Positions 24,443 through 33,753 of a stretch of DNA of 43,057 nt are shown piece after piece. Each line of letters opens with the position of its first letter. Position 1 is the stretch's first letter. The DNA is from Erysipelotrichaceae bacterium. GTDB taxonomy: Bacteria > Bacillota_I > Bacilli_A > Erysipelotrichales > Erysipelotrichaceae. The stretch lies in the NCBI GenBank assembly GCA_017561615.1, contig JAFZBT010000043.1:1-43057 (forward strand), in the 5' to 3' direction. The notes below the pieces were generated by a model. That model made no database searches. It was not told the origin of the DNA and saw nothing but the letters and a program-made list of their open reading frames with translations. A program made the translations under genes and the position numbers.

Positions 24443-26434
24443 TCAGGCTCTGATTATATCATTATCCAGATTCTCTTCAATATATTTTTCCAGCTGCGGA
24501 TAGCATGATATCTCCTTCAGCATTTCTTCCGCGTCTTTTCTGGCATCAAGAAGCAGGGAATTGTCCTCGATGATGTTGGCGAGTTCAAACTGCGGAAGTC
24601 CGGACTGACGGTAGCCCATGACGTCACCCGGGCCTCTCATCTTCAGGTCATAGTAGGAAATCTTGAATCCGTCGGTATTATTGACGATGACATCCAGCTT
24701 TTCCAGGGCCTGCGGATCATCGGTGTCGGTAAGCAGATAGCAATGTCCCTTCCGCGTCCCTCTTCCTATTCTTCCCCGCAGCTGATGAAGCTGAGAAAGA
24801 CCGAAGCGGTTGGCGTCGTATATGACCATGATATTGGCGCTGTGAACGTCAATTCCGACTTCGACAACGGTAGTACAAACAAGAATCCTGGTTTTTCCTT
24901 CCTTAAAAGACATTTCAACTTCCTGCTTGTCTTCTTCAGAAAGCTGTCCGTGCAGCAAATCGACATGGTAGCGGCTGTCAAAGTATTTCCTAAGATTTAC
25001 ATAGATGTCATTGGCATTCCTTGAGGTTTCGCTGTTTTCGATGCTCGGACAGACAACATACATCTGATCTCCTTCAGCAAGCAGTCTTTCGATCTCATCC
25101 AGAACCGGAATGAAGGAATTCTGCCTAATCAGTACCGTCTCAATCTGTTTTGACTGATTTGGTGACTGGCTTATCGTGGAGACATCCATGTCGCCGTATA
25201 ACGTTGTCGCAAGCGTACGCGGAATCGGGGTTGCCGACATCATGAGAATGTCCGTATAGGTTCCCTTGGCCAATAAAGCAGCGCGCTGCTTTACGCCGAA
25301 GCGCTGCTGCTCATCGGAGATGATGAGGCCGAGATTGCGGTAAACGACCTCATCCTGAAACAGCGAATGCGTTCCGACGACCATCTTTATCGAGCTATCG
25401 GCCAGGGCGTTCAGGGTCTCTTTTCTCTGCTGCGGGCTCTGAGATGAATACAGAACGCCGACGCCGATTCCCTTGCTTTCAAAAAATCTACGCAGGTTTT
25501 CATAATGCTGTCTTGCCAGTATTTCCGTAGGTGCCATCATCGCTGACTGCATTCCGGCCAGCGCTGTTTCATACATGGCGATGAAGCCGACGATCGTCTT
25601 TCCGGTTCCGACATCCCCCTGAACGATCCTGCTCATCTGCTTTTCACTCATCAGGTCTCTGGTGATCTCTCTGACCGCTGAAAGCTGATCCTCAGTAAGC
25701 CGGAAGGGAAGCGAATCAATGAAATTCCGGACCTTATCCACGTCAAAGTGCTTTGCGAAGCGTTCATCGCTGACAAAGCTGTCCTTGCGACGGGAAAGCA
25801 TCAGAAGGTTAAAGCGCAGGAATTCCTCATACTTGATCGTATTGAGCGCCTGGGTAAGCTGCTCATCGCTTTGGGGCTGATGTATTCTTCGCAATGCTTC
25901 GATCTTTGAGAGATAGCCGTATTTTTCCCGATATTTTTCAGGTATGAAATCCTCAATCTGCTCACTGGCCTCATTCAGCGCCCGGTCAACTAACGTTACA
26001 AAGGTCTTTTCCCTTATCTTATCCTTCAGGGAATAGACCGGATGAATACCCAGCAGCTGGTCCATCGACAGGTTGGAAATCTGATAGGCCAGAATCTTCT
26101 GAGAACCTTCGTATTTGCCGATTACGGTTATCGTTTCATCAATCTTGAGGCTGCGCAGCCATGGCCTGTTAAAGATCGTCACCCGGTAACGGTCATACTG
26201 GTCTTCTATATCGAGATAGATCACGGAATTACGTCCCTTGAAGTAATTGAAGCGCGGCTGGGAAACGATTCTTCCCTCAATGATTACTTTACTGTCGGGC
26301 TGCCATTGTTCATGAGGCAGCCAGCAAAGCTTCTCATACCGGTATGGGTAGTTTGTTAAAAGGGCCTTAGTATCATTGATCCCTAAGGCCTTTAAGGCTT
26401 CTTTCTGTTTTGGCGTTAATCTGATTTCCTTCAT
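24443..26434 (-). CDS. recG: ATP-dependent DNA helicase RecG
   Basis: 663 residues. An N-terminal wedge/OB domain (VIIEGRIVSQPRF, VTIFNRPW) is followed by the helicase: Walker A GDVGTGKT (273-280), TEILARQHY, motif II DEQQRFGV (374-381), MSATPIPRTLA and the C-terminal QLRGRIGRG. It remodels stalled forks and Holliday junctions. Motif II is usually DEQHRFGV; here His is Gln. A TTG at 26449 is in frame, but the ATG at 26434 gives a better N-terminus (MKEIRLTPKQ). It starts seven bases after the fakA stop. Confidence 0.95.
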   Translation of the reverse strand: MKEIRLTPKQKEALKALGINDTKALLTNYPYRYEKLCWLPHEQWQPDSKVIIEGRIVSQPRFNYFKGRNSVIYLDIEDQYDRYRVTIFNRPWLRSLKIDETITVIGKYEGSQKILAYQISNLSMDQLLGIHPVYSLKDKIREKTFVTLVDRALNEASEQIEDFIPEKYREKYGYLSKIEALRRIHQPQSDEQLTQALNTIKYEEFLRFNLLMLSRRKDSFVSDERFAKHFDVDKVRNFIDSLPFRLTEDQLSAVREITRDLMSEKQMSRIVQGDVGTGKTIVGFIAMYETALAGMQSAMMAPTEILARQHYENLRRFFESKGIGVGVLYSSQSPQQRKETLNALADSSIKMVVGTHSLFQDEVVYRNLGLIISDEQQRFGVKQRAALLAKGTYTDILMMSATPIPRTLATTLYGDMDVSTISQSPNQSKQIETVLIRQNSFIPVLDEIERLLAEGDQMYVVCPSIENSETSRNANDIYVNLRKYFDSRYHVDLLHGQLSEEDKQEVEMSFKEGKTRILVCTTVVEVGIDVHSANIMVIYDANRFGLSQLHQLRGRIGRGTRKGHCYLLTDTDDPQALEKLDVIVNNTDGFKISYYDLKMRGPGDVMGYRQSGLPQFELANIIEDNSLLLDARKDAEEMLKEISCYPQLEKYIEENLDNDIIRA
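24453..24480 (-). promoter_or_regulatory. Promoter for rnc-polC inside the end of recG
   Basis: TTGAAG (24480-24475), 16 nt, TGA-TATAAT (24461-24453). The -10 is perfect and extended; all of it lies in the last recG codons. Predicted leader about 50 nt. Confidence 0.5.
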
Positions 26435-26441
26435 TTTTCCG

Positions 26442-28037
26442 TTATTCAATTCCGATGATGAACGGATAGAGATCCTGCTGGCCGGCGATCAGTTCGCCTT
26501 CCGCGTCGTACTTTTCGGCAGCGTAATCGAGAACTGCCTGGGCCTGAGCCTTGGTGATCTCCTTGCCGTAAATGACGGTCAGATAAGATATCTCTTGCTT
26601 TTCAGCAGCCTGATCGATCGTCGCATACAGAGTCTTTTCCATGGACTTGCCGGTAGCGACCAGGTCCTTGTCGACCAGACCGATGTAGTTGTTCTTTCTG
26701 ATGATCAGTCCGTTCATCGTGGTAGCCTTTACCGCCTGGGTAATGGAGATCGTTCTGATCTCTCTTACTGCCTGGGTCATGGCCTTGATGTTGTCATCGA
26801 TCGGTGCTTCGCAGCTGTAGTTAAGACAGGCATTGATCCCTTCAATTACGCTTTTCGACTCAATTACCTCAACGTGGCAGTTCTTGCACAGCTGCTTGGC
26901 CTGCTTGGCTGCCAGAATGATGTTGGAGTTGTTGGGAAGGATGATGATGTTCTCGGCGTTGGCTTCCTTAATGGCATTGACGAAATCCTGAGTGGAGGGA
27001 TTCATTGTCTGACCGCCGAAAACTATGTAGTCGACAGTCAGATCCTTGAACTTGCGGGCAATGCCATCAGCGTTGCAGACGGTAATTACGGCGCAGTTCT
27101 TTCTTTCCGCGCTCGCCGATTCAAAGCTTAGGGTAGGATTATGACCCTTTGACAGCATTTCCACTCTTACCATGTCGAGTTCACCGAACCGCTGCAGAGT
27201 ATTGATGATGTCGCCCGGTCTTTCCGTATGGAGATGAAGCTTTACGCAGTCATTTTCTCTGGCCAGCTTGATGTTGTTGCAGCTGCGGCCAAGAGAAGTT
27301 TCAAGGCGGTTGATGACGAATTCCTTCTTGTACTGCTCGTTCAGATTTACCTTGATTTCCACGCAATAGCCTTCTTCAACGGCTTCGGCGGCTGTCTGCT
27401 GATCAGCTTTGGCGACCGGCTTGCCCTGCAGGTAGGAATTGAACCCTTCCAGTATGCAGCAGTAACCGGTAGCGCCGCTGTCAAGAACGCCGGCTTCCTT
27501 CAGCACTTCAAGAAGCTCGGGGGTTCTTTTCAGCGATTCATTGGCTTCCACGACCATGTAGGTCATGTAATCCTCAATTGAGCACTTGGGGTTCTTCTTC
27601 ACCAAGTATTCGCCCATTTCGGCAGATTCCCTGACGACGGTAAGAATAGTCCCTTCTACGGGCTTCATGATTGCCTTGTAGGCAGCTTTTGAACCGGACA
27701 TGAAAGCTTCGGAAAGCTGCTGAACATTGGCGCTCTGAGCGCCTGTCAGCGCCTTGGCAATGCCCTTGAACACCTGAGAAAGAATGACACCGGAGTTTCC
27801 GCGGGCATTCATCAGCATGTTCTTGCTTAAGAACTTGCAGGTATCGCCGATGTAATCGTTCATGAACTTGGCGGTTTCCTCGGCAGCTGAAGCCATGGTC
27901 ATGTTCATATTGGTTCCCGTATCGCCGTCAGGCACGGGGAAAACGTTAAGCTTGTTAACGCGTTCTGCATTGTTTGCCAGATTGTTGGCACCGGAAATGA
28001 TCATTTCCTTGAATTGTCTGCAATCAAGTATTTCCAT
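26442..28037 (-). CDS. fakA: DAK2 domain fatty acid kinase FakA (YloV)
   Basis: 531 residues. The N-terminal DhaL-like ATP-binding domain has NKLNVFPVPDGDTGTNM (metal-binding Asp 37 and 39) and ARGNSGVILSQ; the middle and C-terminal domains (VKLHLHTERPGDII, IILPNNSNIILAA, DLVATGKSMEKTLY) match FakA. With a DegV-type FakB, it phosphorylates exogenous fatty acids for phospholipid synthesis. No fakB is in the window. It lies between the Asp23 gene and recG, the yloU-yloV-recG order of Bacillus. Confidence 0.93.
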   Translation of the reverse strand: MEILDCRQFKEMIISGANNLANNAERVNKLNVFPVPDGDTGTNMNMTMASAAEETAKFMNDYIGDTCKFLSKNMLMNARGNSGVILSQVFKGIAKALTGAQSANVQQLSEAFMSGSKAAYKAIMKPVEGTILTVVRESAEMGEYLVKKNPKCSIEDYMTYMVVEANESLKRTPELLEVLKEAGVLDSGATGYCCILEGFNSYLQGKPVAKADQQTAAEAVEEGYCVEIKVNLNEQYKKEFVINRLETSLGRSCNNIKLARENDCVKLHLHTERPGDIINTLQRFGELDMVRVEMLSKGHNPTLSFESASAERKNCAVITVCNADGIARKFKDLTVDYIVFGGQTMNPSTQDFVNAIKEANAENIIILPNNSNIILAAKQAKQLCKNCHVEVIESKSVIEGINACLNYSCEAPIDDNIKAMTQAVREIRTISITQAVKATTMNGLIIRKNNYIGLVDKDLVATGKSMEKTLYATIDQAAEKQEISYLTVIYGKEITKAQAQAVLDYAAEKYDAEGELIAGQQDLYPFIIGIE

Positions 28038-28048
28038 ATGGATACCGC

Positions 28049-28405
28049 CTAATCAACAACCTTGATTCCCTGAACATAGACATTGATGGAGGTGAAATCC
28101 ATGTCGAACATGTTCTCCAGTTCGTACTTGACCTTCTTCTGCATCTCGTTGACAACTTCCATGATCCGCACGCCGTAGGCAATGATCACATAGATGTCAA
28201 GTTCGATTCCTCTCTCATTCTGCCTTACCACAACGCCCTTGGAATAGTTTTCTTTCCTTAATATCATGGCCATGCTGTCCTTTACCAGACGCTTTGAGGC
28301 CATGCCGACTACTCCATAGCATTCGTTGGCCAGTTCGCCGGCCAGTGAGGCGATGGCTTCAGCCGTAATGTTGATGTTTCCTATGTTCGTGGTGTTCTTC
28401 ATCAT
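28049..28405 (-). CDS. Asp23/Gls24 family protein (YloU-like)
   Basis: 118 residues: GNINITAEAIASLAGELANECYG start and IELDIYVIIAYGVRIMEVVNEMQ, the Asp23 (DUF322) fold. Its place before fakA identifies it with yloU. It is a paralogue of 5405-5728 but differs in detail. Two adjacent ATGs are possible; GGAAGG precedes them. Function is not known beyond an association with the envelope in staphylococci. Confidence 0.87.
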   Translation of the reverse strand: MMKNTTNIGNINITAEAIASLAGELANECYGVVGMASKRLVKDSMAMILRKENYSKGVVVRQNERGIELDIYVIIAYGVRIMEVVNEMQKKVKYELENMFDMDFTSINVYVQGIKVVD

Positions 28406-28420
28406 GTTAATACCTTCCTG

Positions 28421-29218
28421 TCAGTCTGCGGTTCTTATGTATTTCTCCCTGATTTCCGAACATTCGAGAATGGCGGCGCTCGAATATTCCTCCATAATGA
28501 GAATGCATGAACCGGAAGCGTTTGACTTGTTGATCACAATGTCAAAGTAATCCTTCATATAACCCAGACCATTGACAGACGAATACACGCGGTACCCGTC
28601 TTCCATGGTTAATTTTACCATATTTTCATCATATGTGAAAGCAACGGTGCTTACCTCGGAGATGCGGGAAATGATGTCAAAATCCAGTTTTCCCAGTTGT
28701 CTGGCGATGTTCTTGCAGTTTTCTATGGAGATATCGATGAACATCGGCGTCAGAGCAATGTTCTTCATATATTCGGCGGAAAAGGGAATGATCTGCCCGT
28801 CTGCCAGAATCAGCGTGGAGGTCACATCCGTACTGCTTCCGGTTATCTGATAGCCTACGATGGTGTTTTCGATTACTTCGATGATATAGCTGAGATTATC
28901 TGCTCTTTTTATCCTTATTTCGCTGAACAGCGGATCTTTCTGTGCTTCCGCCGCTGTTCTGCCGTTAAGCCGGAAAAAATAGCGGTCTCCTTCACTGATG
29001 CCAACTGTCTTTCTTATGTATTCTTCCGACAGATAGTGATTTCCGGTAATTACGATGTTTTTAATGGGAAAGAGAAAATACATTGCGGAAAGAATGACAG
29101 CCAGGCAAAGTAAAAGACAGCCGAGAATCAGAACGACCGTCTTTTTCTTAACGGCGGTCTTCTTTCCTTTTCTGACTGTGCTTTCTCTGCTGATGAAAGG
29201 TGTCTTTATTCTTTCCAA
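28421..29218 (-). CDS. divIB: Cell division protein FtsQ/DivIB
   Basis: 265 residues: a basic cytosolic tail (RKGKKTAVKKK), one membrane helix (about 27-50), a POTRA domain from IKNIVITGNHYLSEEYIRK, and the FtsQ beta domain. It stabilises the divisome with FtsL/DivIC. The start is TTG: no nearby ATG exists, and GGAG lies eight bases upstream. It overlaps murB by 13 bases. The order murG-murB-divIB matches the Bacillus dcw cluster. Confidence 0.9.
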   Translation of the reverse strand: MERIKTPFISRESTVRKGKKTAVKKKTVVLILGCLLLCLAVILSAMYFLFPIKNIVITGNHYLSEEYIRKTVGISEGDRYFFRLNGRTAAEAQKDPLFSEIRIKRADNLSYIIEVIENTIVGYQITGSSTDVTSTLILADGQIIPFSAEYMKNIALTPMFIDISIENCKNIARQLGKLDFDIISRISEVSTVAFTYDENMVKLTMEDGYRVYSSVNGLGYMKDYFDIVINKSNASGSCILIMEEYSSAAILECSEIREKYIRTAD

Positions 29219-30111
29219 TTGAATTTCTCCACTTCCATGATCAGATCAATATTGAATTTTTCTCTGACTTTTTCCTTTATTTCGTCAGACAGCTGACGTA
29301 TCTCTTCAGCTGTCGCATTTCCGGTATTGATTATGAAATTGGAATGCTTTTCGGAAACCTGAGCGCCGCCGAGCTTCTTTCCCCGGTAGCCGATTTCATC
29401 AATGTACTTCCAGGCAAAGCCGCCCTCCGGATTTCTGAAGGTGCTTCCGGCGGAAGGAAAGTCCAGAGGCTGTGTTGAACTGCGTTTTTCCCTTCTGGTC
29501 TTTACCAGCTGTTCAATGGCGCTGTGTTCGCCTTTCTGAAGGCGAAGCTTGCAGGAGACGATCGTCCAGTCCGGATGACGCTGAAATATCGATGAACGGT
29601 AACCGAACTGACACTGATCGTGATTCAGCCAGATGACGTCATCATCAACCAGGACCTGCACTTCCTCGACGACATCGCTCATTTCGCATTTGTATGCTCC
29701 GGCATTCATGAACAGTGCCCCGCCCAAAGTAGCCGGTATGCCGTTGGCGAATTCCAGTCCGGACAGCGATTTTTCCAATGCCTTATAGGAAAGGGCGATC
29801 AGCGAGCATCCGCATTGGGCATAGAGAACATCATCATCAAAATAGTAGTCGATGAAATAGCGGGTCAGCTTGATTATGACACCCTCAAATACTTCATCGG
29901 AAGGCAGAATGTTCGATCCGTTGCCCAGTACCTTGAAGGGGATGTTTTCCTGCTTGCAGATGCTGATGGCGTTGGTCAGACCGAAAATGTTGCGCGGATA
30001 AAAGACATTCCGGGCGATTCCGCCTACTCTGAATGTCGTAAGATTCCTGAACGAGACATCGGTCTCCAGATCGCCGAACTGGGCGAGTTTCTTTTCTGTT
30101 TCCTTAAGCAT
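29206..30111 (-). CDS. murB: UDP-N-acetylenolpyruvoylglucosamine reductase MurB
   Basis: 301 residues, type IIb MurB. NLTTFRVGGIAR and LGNGSNILPSD bind FAD; GIPATLGGALFMNAGAY, SSTQPLDFPSAGSTFRNPEGG and EKHSNFIINTG are family motifs (the Ser proton donor is in GSTF). It reduces UDP-GlcNAc-enolpyruvate to UDP-MurNAc. It overlaps murG by eight bases; the Shine-Dalgarno is weak. Confidence 0.96.
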   Translation of the reverse strand: MLKETEKKLAQFGDLETDVSFRNLTTFRVGGIARNVFYPRNIFGLTNAISICKQENIPFKVLGNGSNILPSDEVFEGVIIKLTRYFIDYYFDDDVLYAQCGCSLIALSYKALEKSLSGLEFANGIPATLGGALFMNAGAYKCEMSDVVEEVQVLVDDDVIWLNHDQCQFGYRSSIFQRHPDWTIVSCKLRLQKGEHSAIEQLVKTRREKRSSTQPLDFPSAGSTFRNPEGGFAWKYIDEIGYRGKKLGGAQVSEKHSNFIINTGNATAEEIRQLSDEIKEKVREKFNIDLIMEVEKFNWKE

Positions 30112-31192
30112 CTTGTAATCCGGTTGTTTCTTTTATCAGCTCTATAATATCATAAGCGGCCTGAGGATGACTCATTTTGCGGGCGTTTTCGCTCATCGTC
30201 GCCAGTCTCTCATCATCATGCACCAGTTCATCGATCAGTTCGATCGTATTGAGTACATTCATGTCCTTCTCCTCAAGCAGTACGGCAGCGCCGTTATCCA
30301 GCATGGCCTTGGCGTTGATGTACTGGTGGTTATTGGTAACATATGGAGAAGGCACGATTATCGTCGGAACGCCCAGAGCCATGTATTCCGAAGCGCTGGT
30401 CGCTCCGCCCCGGCTCATTACCAGGGCGCAGTTGCCGGCAATGTTGAACTGATTGATATAGGGAACGATCTTCAGGGTATCGGTCTCCAGTGACAGTCCG
30501 GCAAACTGTTCATAGTTGTTCTTTCCGGTGACATAGAGAACGTTGTAATCCTTGTGCTTCAGTCCTTCCAGGATTCCCGTCATCTTCTGATTGACGCTGA
30601 CGGAACCCAGGGAACCCATGACGATCAGGACGGTCTTGAGAGCGCAGTCAAGGCCGAACTGGGAAAAGATATCCTTATCCTTTACGAAATTCAGCACGGC
30701 GCTCTCCCTGGGATTGCCTAACAGCCTTACTTTCTTTTTGTTGAAGGCTTCCGCCGCTGTCGGGTAGCAGATCACTACGCGGTCAACGAAATGGCCGAGC
30801 ACGCGGTTTGCCAGTCCGGTAAGGCTGTTCTGCTCATGAATGATCGTCTTTATTCCCAGCTTATGGGCAGCCATGACGACCGGCACGGTAACATATCCCC
30901 CGAATCCCATGACAATATCCGGCGAAAAGTTCCTGACGATTCCCAGACATTCCTTATATGCCCGGTAAAGCGTCGTCAGGGCGGAAATCTTATTGCGGTT
31001 ATTATTGAACTTGGCAGCCTTGATGCCGATGAAACGGTATCCCTGCTTTACCACTTCTACTGATTCCATGCGGTCTTCATTGCCGATGAACAGAATTTCG
31101 TTCTTGCTGTTATCCTGCATCAGCTTGTCGGCAAGCGCCGTTGCCGGATATATGTGTCCACCGGTTCCGCCGGTAGCTAAAAGAATTTTCAT
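30104..31192 (-). CDS. murG: Lipid II synthase MurG
   Basis: 362 residues, GT28 family. ATGGTGGHIYPATAL (7-21) is the first G loop; GFGGYVTVPVVMAA and IIHEQNSLTGLANR follow; the C-terminal donor site is SRGGATSASEYMALGVPTI. It adds GlcNAc to lipid I at the inner face of the membrane. First gene of murG-murB-divIB-asp23-fakA-recG, with its own -10 at 31216-31208 and AAGGTG before the ATG. Confidence 0.97.
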   Translation of the reverse strand: MKILLATGGTGGHIYPATALADKLMQDNSKNEILFIGNEDRMESVEVVKQGYRFIGIKAAKFNNNRNKISALTTLYRAYKECLGIVRNFSPDIVMGFGGYVTVPVVMAAHKLGIKTIIHEQNSLTGLANRVLGHFVDRVVICYPTAAEAFNKKKVRLLGNPRESAVLNFVKDKDIFSQFGLDCALKTVLIVMGSLGSVSVNQKMTGILEGLKHKDYNVLYVTGKNNYEQFAGLSLETDTLKIVPYINQFNIAGNCALVMSRGGATSASEYMALGVPTIIVPSPYVTNNHQYINAKAMLDNGAAVLLEEKDMNVLNTIELIDELVHDDERLATMSENARKMSHPQAAYDIIELIKETTGLQDA

Positions 31193-31207
31193 AATATCAC
31201 CTTGATG

Positions 31208-31216
31208 ATTATATCA
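31208..31216 (-). promoter_or_regulatory. Extended -10 element before murG
   Basis: TGA-TATAAT, a perfect extended -10, ending 15 bases before the ATG with AAGGTG in between. No -35 is recognisable. Confidence 0.5.
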
Positions 31217-31252
31217 TAACCTGTTCTGCCGGAAAGACAGAAAATACATATG

Positions 31253-32062
31253 TTAAGCCAGCTTTGTTCTGATCTTTGTGGAGAAGTATTCAAGCACCAG
31301 GATCAGGGCCACAAGTCCCAGCAGCATGGCGCTTGTCTCACCCCAGCTGCCTTTGGCGATCGCATAGATCAGCGGGGCGCCGATGCCGCCGGCGCCGACA
31401 ACGCCGAGTATTGAAGCGCTCTTAACGTTGATGTCCAGACGGTAGATGACGATGGAAATGATGTTGGAGGAAAGCTGCGGAATGATGCCGTATCTGATCT
31501 TTTCAAATGGAGAACAGCCGGCCGCGTCCAGAGCTTCGATTATTCCCGGATTCATGTCCTCGATTATTTCGGTAACCAGCTTGGCCAGCATGCCGACGGA
31601 GCTGATCGCCATGGTCAGCGCTCCGGCAAATGGTCCGGGGCCGGTCACCCTGATGAACATGATGCCGTAGATGAAAGCCGGGAAAGCTCTCATTATCGAT
31701 ATAAGCGTAAGCACCGTATAGTTTACCCATCTCGGTGCCACGTTGCGGGCGCACAGGAAAGCCAGCGGCAGCGCCAGCAGCAATCCCAGAATCGTTCCCA
31801 GCAGGGCGATGGCCAGCGTTTCCATCAGCAGATAAAACAGACCGGTCTCGGAAAGATCGCTGATCACTTCCCAGGAAGGCTTCAGAAGACCCACCAGAGC
31901 GCTCTTGGCGATGGCCAGGCCTCTGGGGTTGATGCCGCGGTAATCGACGGTATAGGCCCAAAGGAAATAGAACAGGACCATGGCGCCGATGGTGATCAGA
32001 AAGCGCGGGATCCAAGACGGATACTTCCTGTATTGCTGTTCGACAGTTAACTTGTTTGTCAT
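31253..32062 (-). CDS. phnE: Phosphonate-type ABC transporter permease (second PhnE)
   Basis: 269 residues, about six membrane helices. The inner-membrane coupling segment (ALDAAGCSPFEKIRYGIIPQL) and GVVGAGGIGAPLIYAI are typical of PhnE. Imports an organophosphorus or phosphate-like solute with PhnC and PhnD. It overlaps the first phnE by four bases and differs from it clearly, so the pair probably forms a heterodimer. Substrate is not shown by sequence. Confidence 0.88.
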   Translation of the reverse strand: MTNKLTVEQQYRKYPSWIPRFLITIGAMVLFYFLWAYTVDYRGINPRGLAIAKSALVGLLKPSWEVISDLSETGLFYLLMETLAIALLGTILGLLLALPLAFLCARNVAPRWVNYTVLTLISIMRAFPAFIYGIMFIRVTGPGPFAGALTMAISSVGMLAKLVTEIIEDMNPGIIEALDAAGCSPFEKIRYGIIPQLSSNIISIVIYRLDINVKSASILGVVGAGGIGAPLIYAIAKGSWGETSAMLLGLVALILVLEYFSTKIRTKLA

Positions 32063-32889
32063 CCCTGAACCAGCCTCCTTCTGATCTCTCTGGAGATCGT
32101 TTCAATGACTACGACGACAATTACCAGGGCGAAGATCATCAGACCGGTATTGGTATACTCTCTCCAGCCCAGGGTATTGTTGATCTGTACGCCGATGCCG
32201 CCGGCGCCGACATATCCCAGAATGGCTGCGGAACGGACGTTCATCTCAAAACAGTAGAGAACCGTTGACCAGAAATAGCTTCTGATCTGCGGATAGGCGG
32301 CGGCGATCATGCACCTTTCCCGGTTGGCCCCCGTTGATTCCAGAGCTTCATAAGGCCCCATGTCGATGGTTTCCAGCTGTTCATAGAGCATCTTCACGCA
32401 TACGGAAAATGAGAAGATGGCAATGGATATCGTACCGGCAAGGGTTCCGGTACCGATCACGATCGATATCAGACGGGCATAGATCAGCGTCGGAAGTGTC
32501 CGGAAAACGGACAGGATGCCGCGGTGGATCGACAGATATGTCTTGTTCAGCTTGAAGTTCGATGCCAGATAGAAACTGACGGGCAGCGAGATCAGGCAGC
32601 CGATGGCCGTTCCCAGCAGCGACATGTTGATGGTATCGATCAGAGGCTTCTTTATTTCGTCCCAGAATGCCCAGCGAGGCGGAAACATCAGTCCGAAGAA
32701 ATCAAAGAAGACGTGTCCTCTGCGGAAAAGCGTACTGAAAGAGAAGCCGGTAACCTTGCCGCTGAGAATGGTTGCGGCAATGAGCAGGATCACAACATAC
32801 GGGAGCCAGTTGAACTTTTCCCTGACCTTTTTGCCATTGGAAAGCACATAGGTATCAGGATAGAAGATGTGAAGAAAGTCCCTAAACAT
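32059..32889 (-). CDS. phnE: Phosphonate-type ABC transporter permease (first PhnE)
   Basis: 276 residues. LLGTAIGCLISLPVSFYLASN, the coupling segment YEALESTGANRERCMIAA and YVGAGGIGVQINN are PhnE patterns; several hydrophobic helices are visible. It begins eight bases inside phnC. The N-terminal piece before the first helix (FRDFLHIFYPDTYVLSNGKK) is probably cytosolic. Confidence 0.88.
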   Translation of the reverse strand: MFRDFLHIFYPDTYVLSNGKKVREKFNWLPYVVILLIAATILSGKVTGFSFSTLFRRGHVFFDFFGLMFPPRWAFWDEIKKPLIDTINMSLLGTAIGCLISLPVSFYLASNFKLNKTYLSIHRGILSVFRTLPTLIYARLISIVIGTGTLAGTISIAIFSFSVCVKMLYEQLETIDMGPYEALESTGANRERCMIAAAYPQIRSYFWSTVLYCFEMNVRSAAILGYVGAGGIGVQINNTLGWREYTNTGLMIFALVIVVVVIETISREIRRRLVQG

Positions 32890-33661
32890 TCTTGTTCTCC
32901 TTATTCATCTTCTCGTCATCGTTAAGGTCACGTCCGTAGATTGTCCTTAACAGTTCTCTATTGACATTGCTTACCGGGCCGTCATAGACGATCTTTCCTT
33001 CCCGGATGCCGACGATCCTGTCAGCATACTGCAATGCCAGGTCAACGTGGTGGATGTTGATCACCACGGTTATGTTCATTTCCCTGTTTATTCTCTTGAA
33101 GTCATCCATGACCACCTCAGCCATGACCGGGTCCAGCGAAGCGACCGGTTCATCAGCAAGGATGATCTCGGGATTCTGCGTCAGGGTACGCGCCAGCGCA
33201 ACGCGCTGCTGCTGACCGCCGGAAAGCTGGTCGGCACGCACGTAAGCCTTGTCCAGAATTCCTACCTTGTCAAGAGATTCAAGCGCCATTATCTTGTCCT
33301 GACGGGAATACAGTCCTAGCAGGGTACGTAAGAAAGGCATTTCGGCGACTCTCGCCGATAAGACGTTGTTGATTACGGTGGTGCGGTTTACCAGATTGAA
33401 TGACTGGAAGACCATGCCGATCTTGCGGCGGAAGCTGCGGAGTTCCTTGCCCTTAAGCGTGGAAACATCGATGCCGTTGACGCTTACCGTACCTTCGGTA
33501 ACGTCGATCATCTTGTTGATCGTTCTGATCAGCGTGCTCTTTCCGGCGCCGGACAGACCGATGATGGCAACGAATTCTCCCTGTTCTATTTCCAGATTAA
33601 CGTCATCAAGCGCCTTGACGTTGTTATTGTAGATCTTGGTGACGTGTTCAAACTTGATCAT
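32882..33661 (-). CDS. phnC: Phosphonate-type ABC transporter ATP-binding protein
   Basis: 259 residues. Walker A GLSGAGKSTL, Q-loop MVFQSFNLV, signature LSGGQQQRVALAR, Walker B IILADEPVASLDP and the switch NIHHVDLA are complete. The PhnC assignment rests on LVNRTTVINNVL and its neighbours. CCTCCT on the plus strand gives AGGAGG before the ATG, beside a 7-bp hairpin (33674-33690). Confidence 0.92.
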   Translation of the reverse strand: MIKFEHVTKIYNNNVKALDDVNLEIEQGEFVAIIGLSGAGKSTLIRTINKMIDVTEGTVSVNGIDVSTLKGKELRSFRRKIGMVFQSFNLVNRTTVINNVLSARVAEMPFLRTLLGLYSRQDKIMALESLDKVGILDKAYVRADQLSGGQQQRVALARTLTQNPEIILADEPVASLDPVMAEVVMDDFKRINREMNITVVINIHHVDLALQYADRIVGIREGKIVYDGPVSNVNRELLRTIYGRDLNDDEKMNKENKNV

Positions 33662-33673
33662 GGTATCCTCCTG

Positions 33674-33690
33674 AGGCTGCAGGGCAGCCT
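33674..33690 (-). promoter_or_regulatory. Small hairpin at the phnC ribosome binding site
   Basis: AGGCTGC / GCAGCCT, 7-bp stem, 3-nt loop, ending one base before the AGGAGG of phnC. It could tune phnC translation or protect the cleaved 5' end. Confidence 0.4.
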
Positions 33691-33703
33691 TATCAAAATA
33701 GGA

Positions 33704-33738
33704 AAAAGGGTGAAGGCAGGTATTACCTCCACCCTTTT
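33704..33738 (-). terminator. Partial terminator/attenuator between phnD and phnC
   Basis: Arms AAAAGGGTG (33704-33712 strand reading) and CACCCTTTT (33730-33738), 9 bp, with an inner AGGT/ACCT pairing; the transcript continues with five Us. It would let the binding protein be made in excess of the transporter. Confidence 0.75.
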
Positions 33739-33753
33739 AAGAGTCAGAATGCT

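Noticed and set aside
26376..27131. 251-codon plus-strand frame across recG and fakA
   Set aside because: Antisense shadow of two confident genes; composition (Leu/Val/Asp-rich) is typical of reverse-frame artefacts.
31217..31252. Terminator after the phn operon
   Set aside because: Only a 5-bp TTCTG/CAGAA pairing without a U-run is present, too weak to call.
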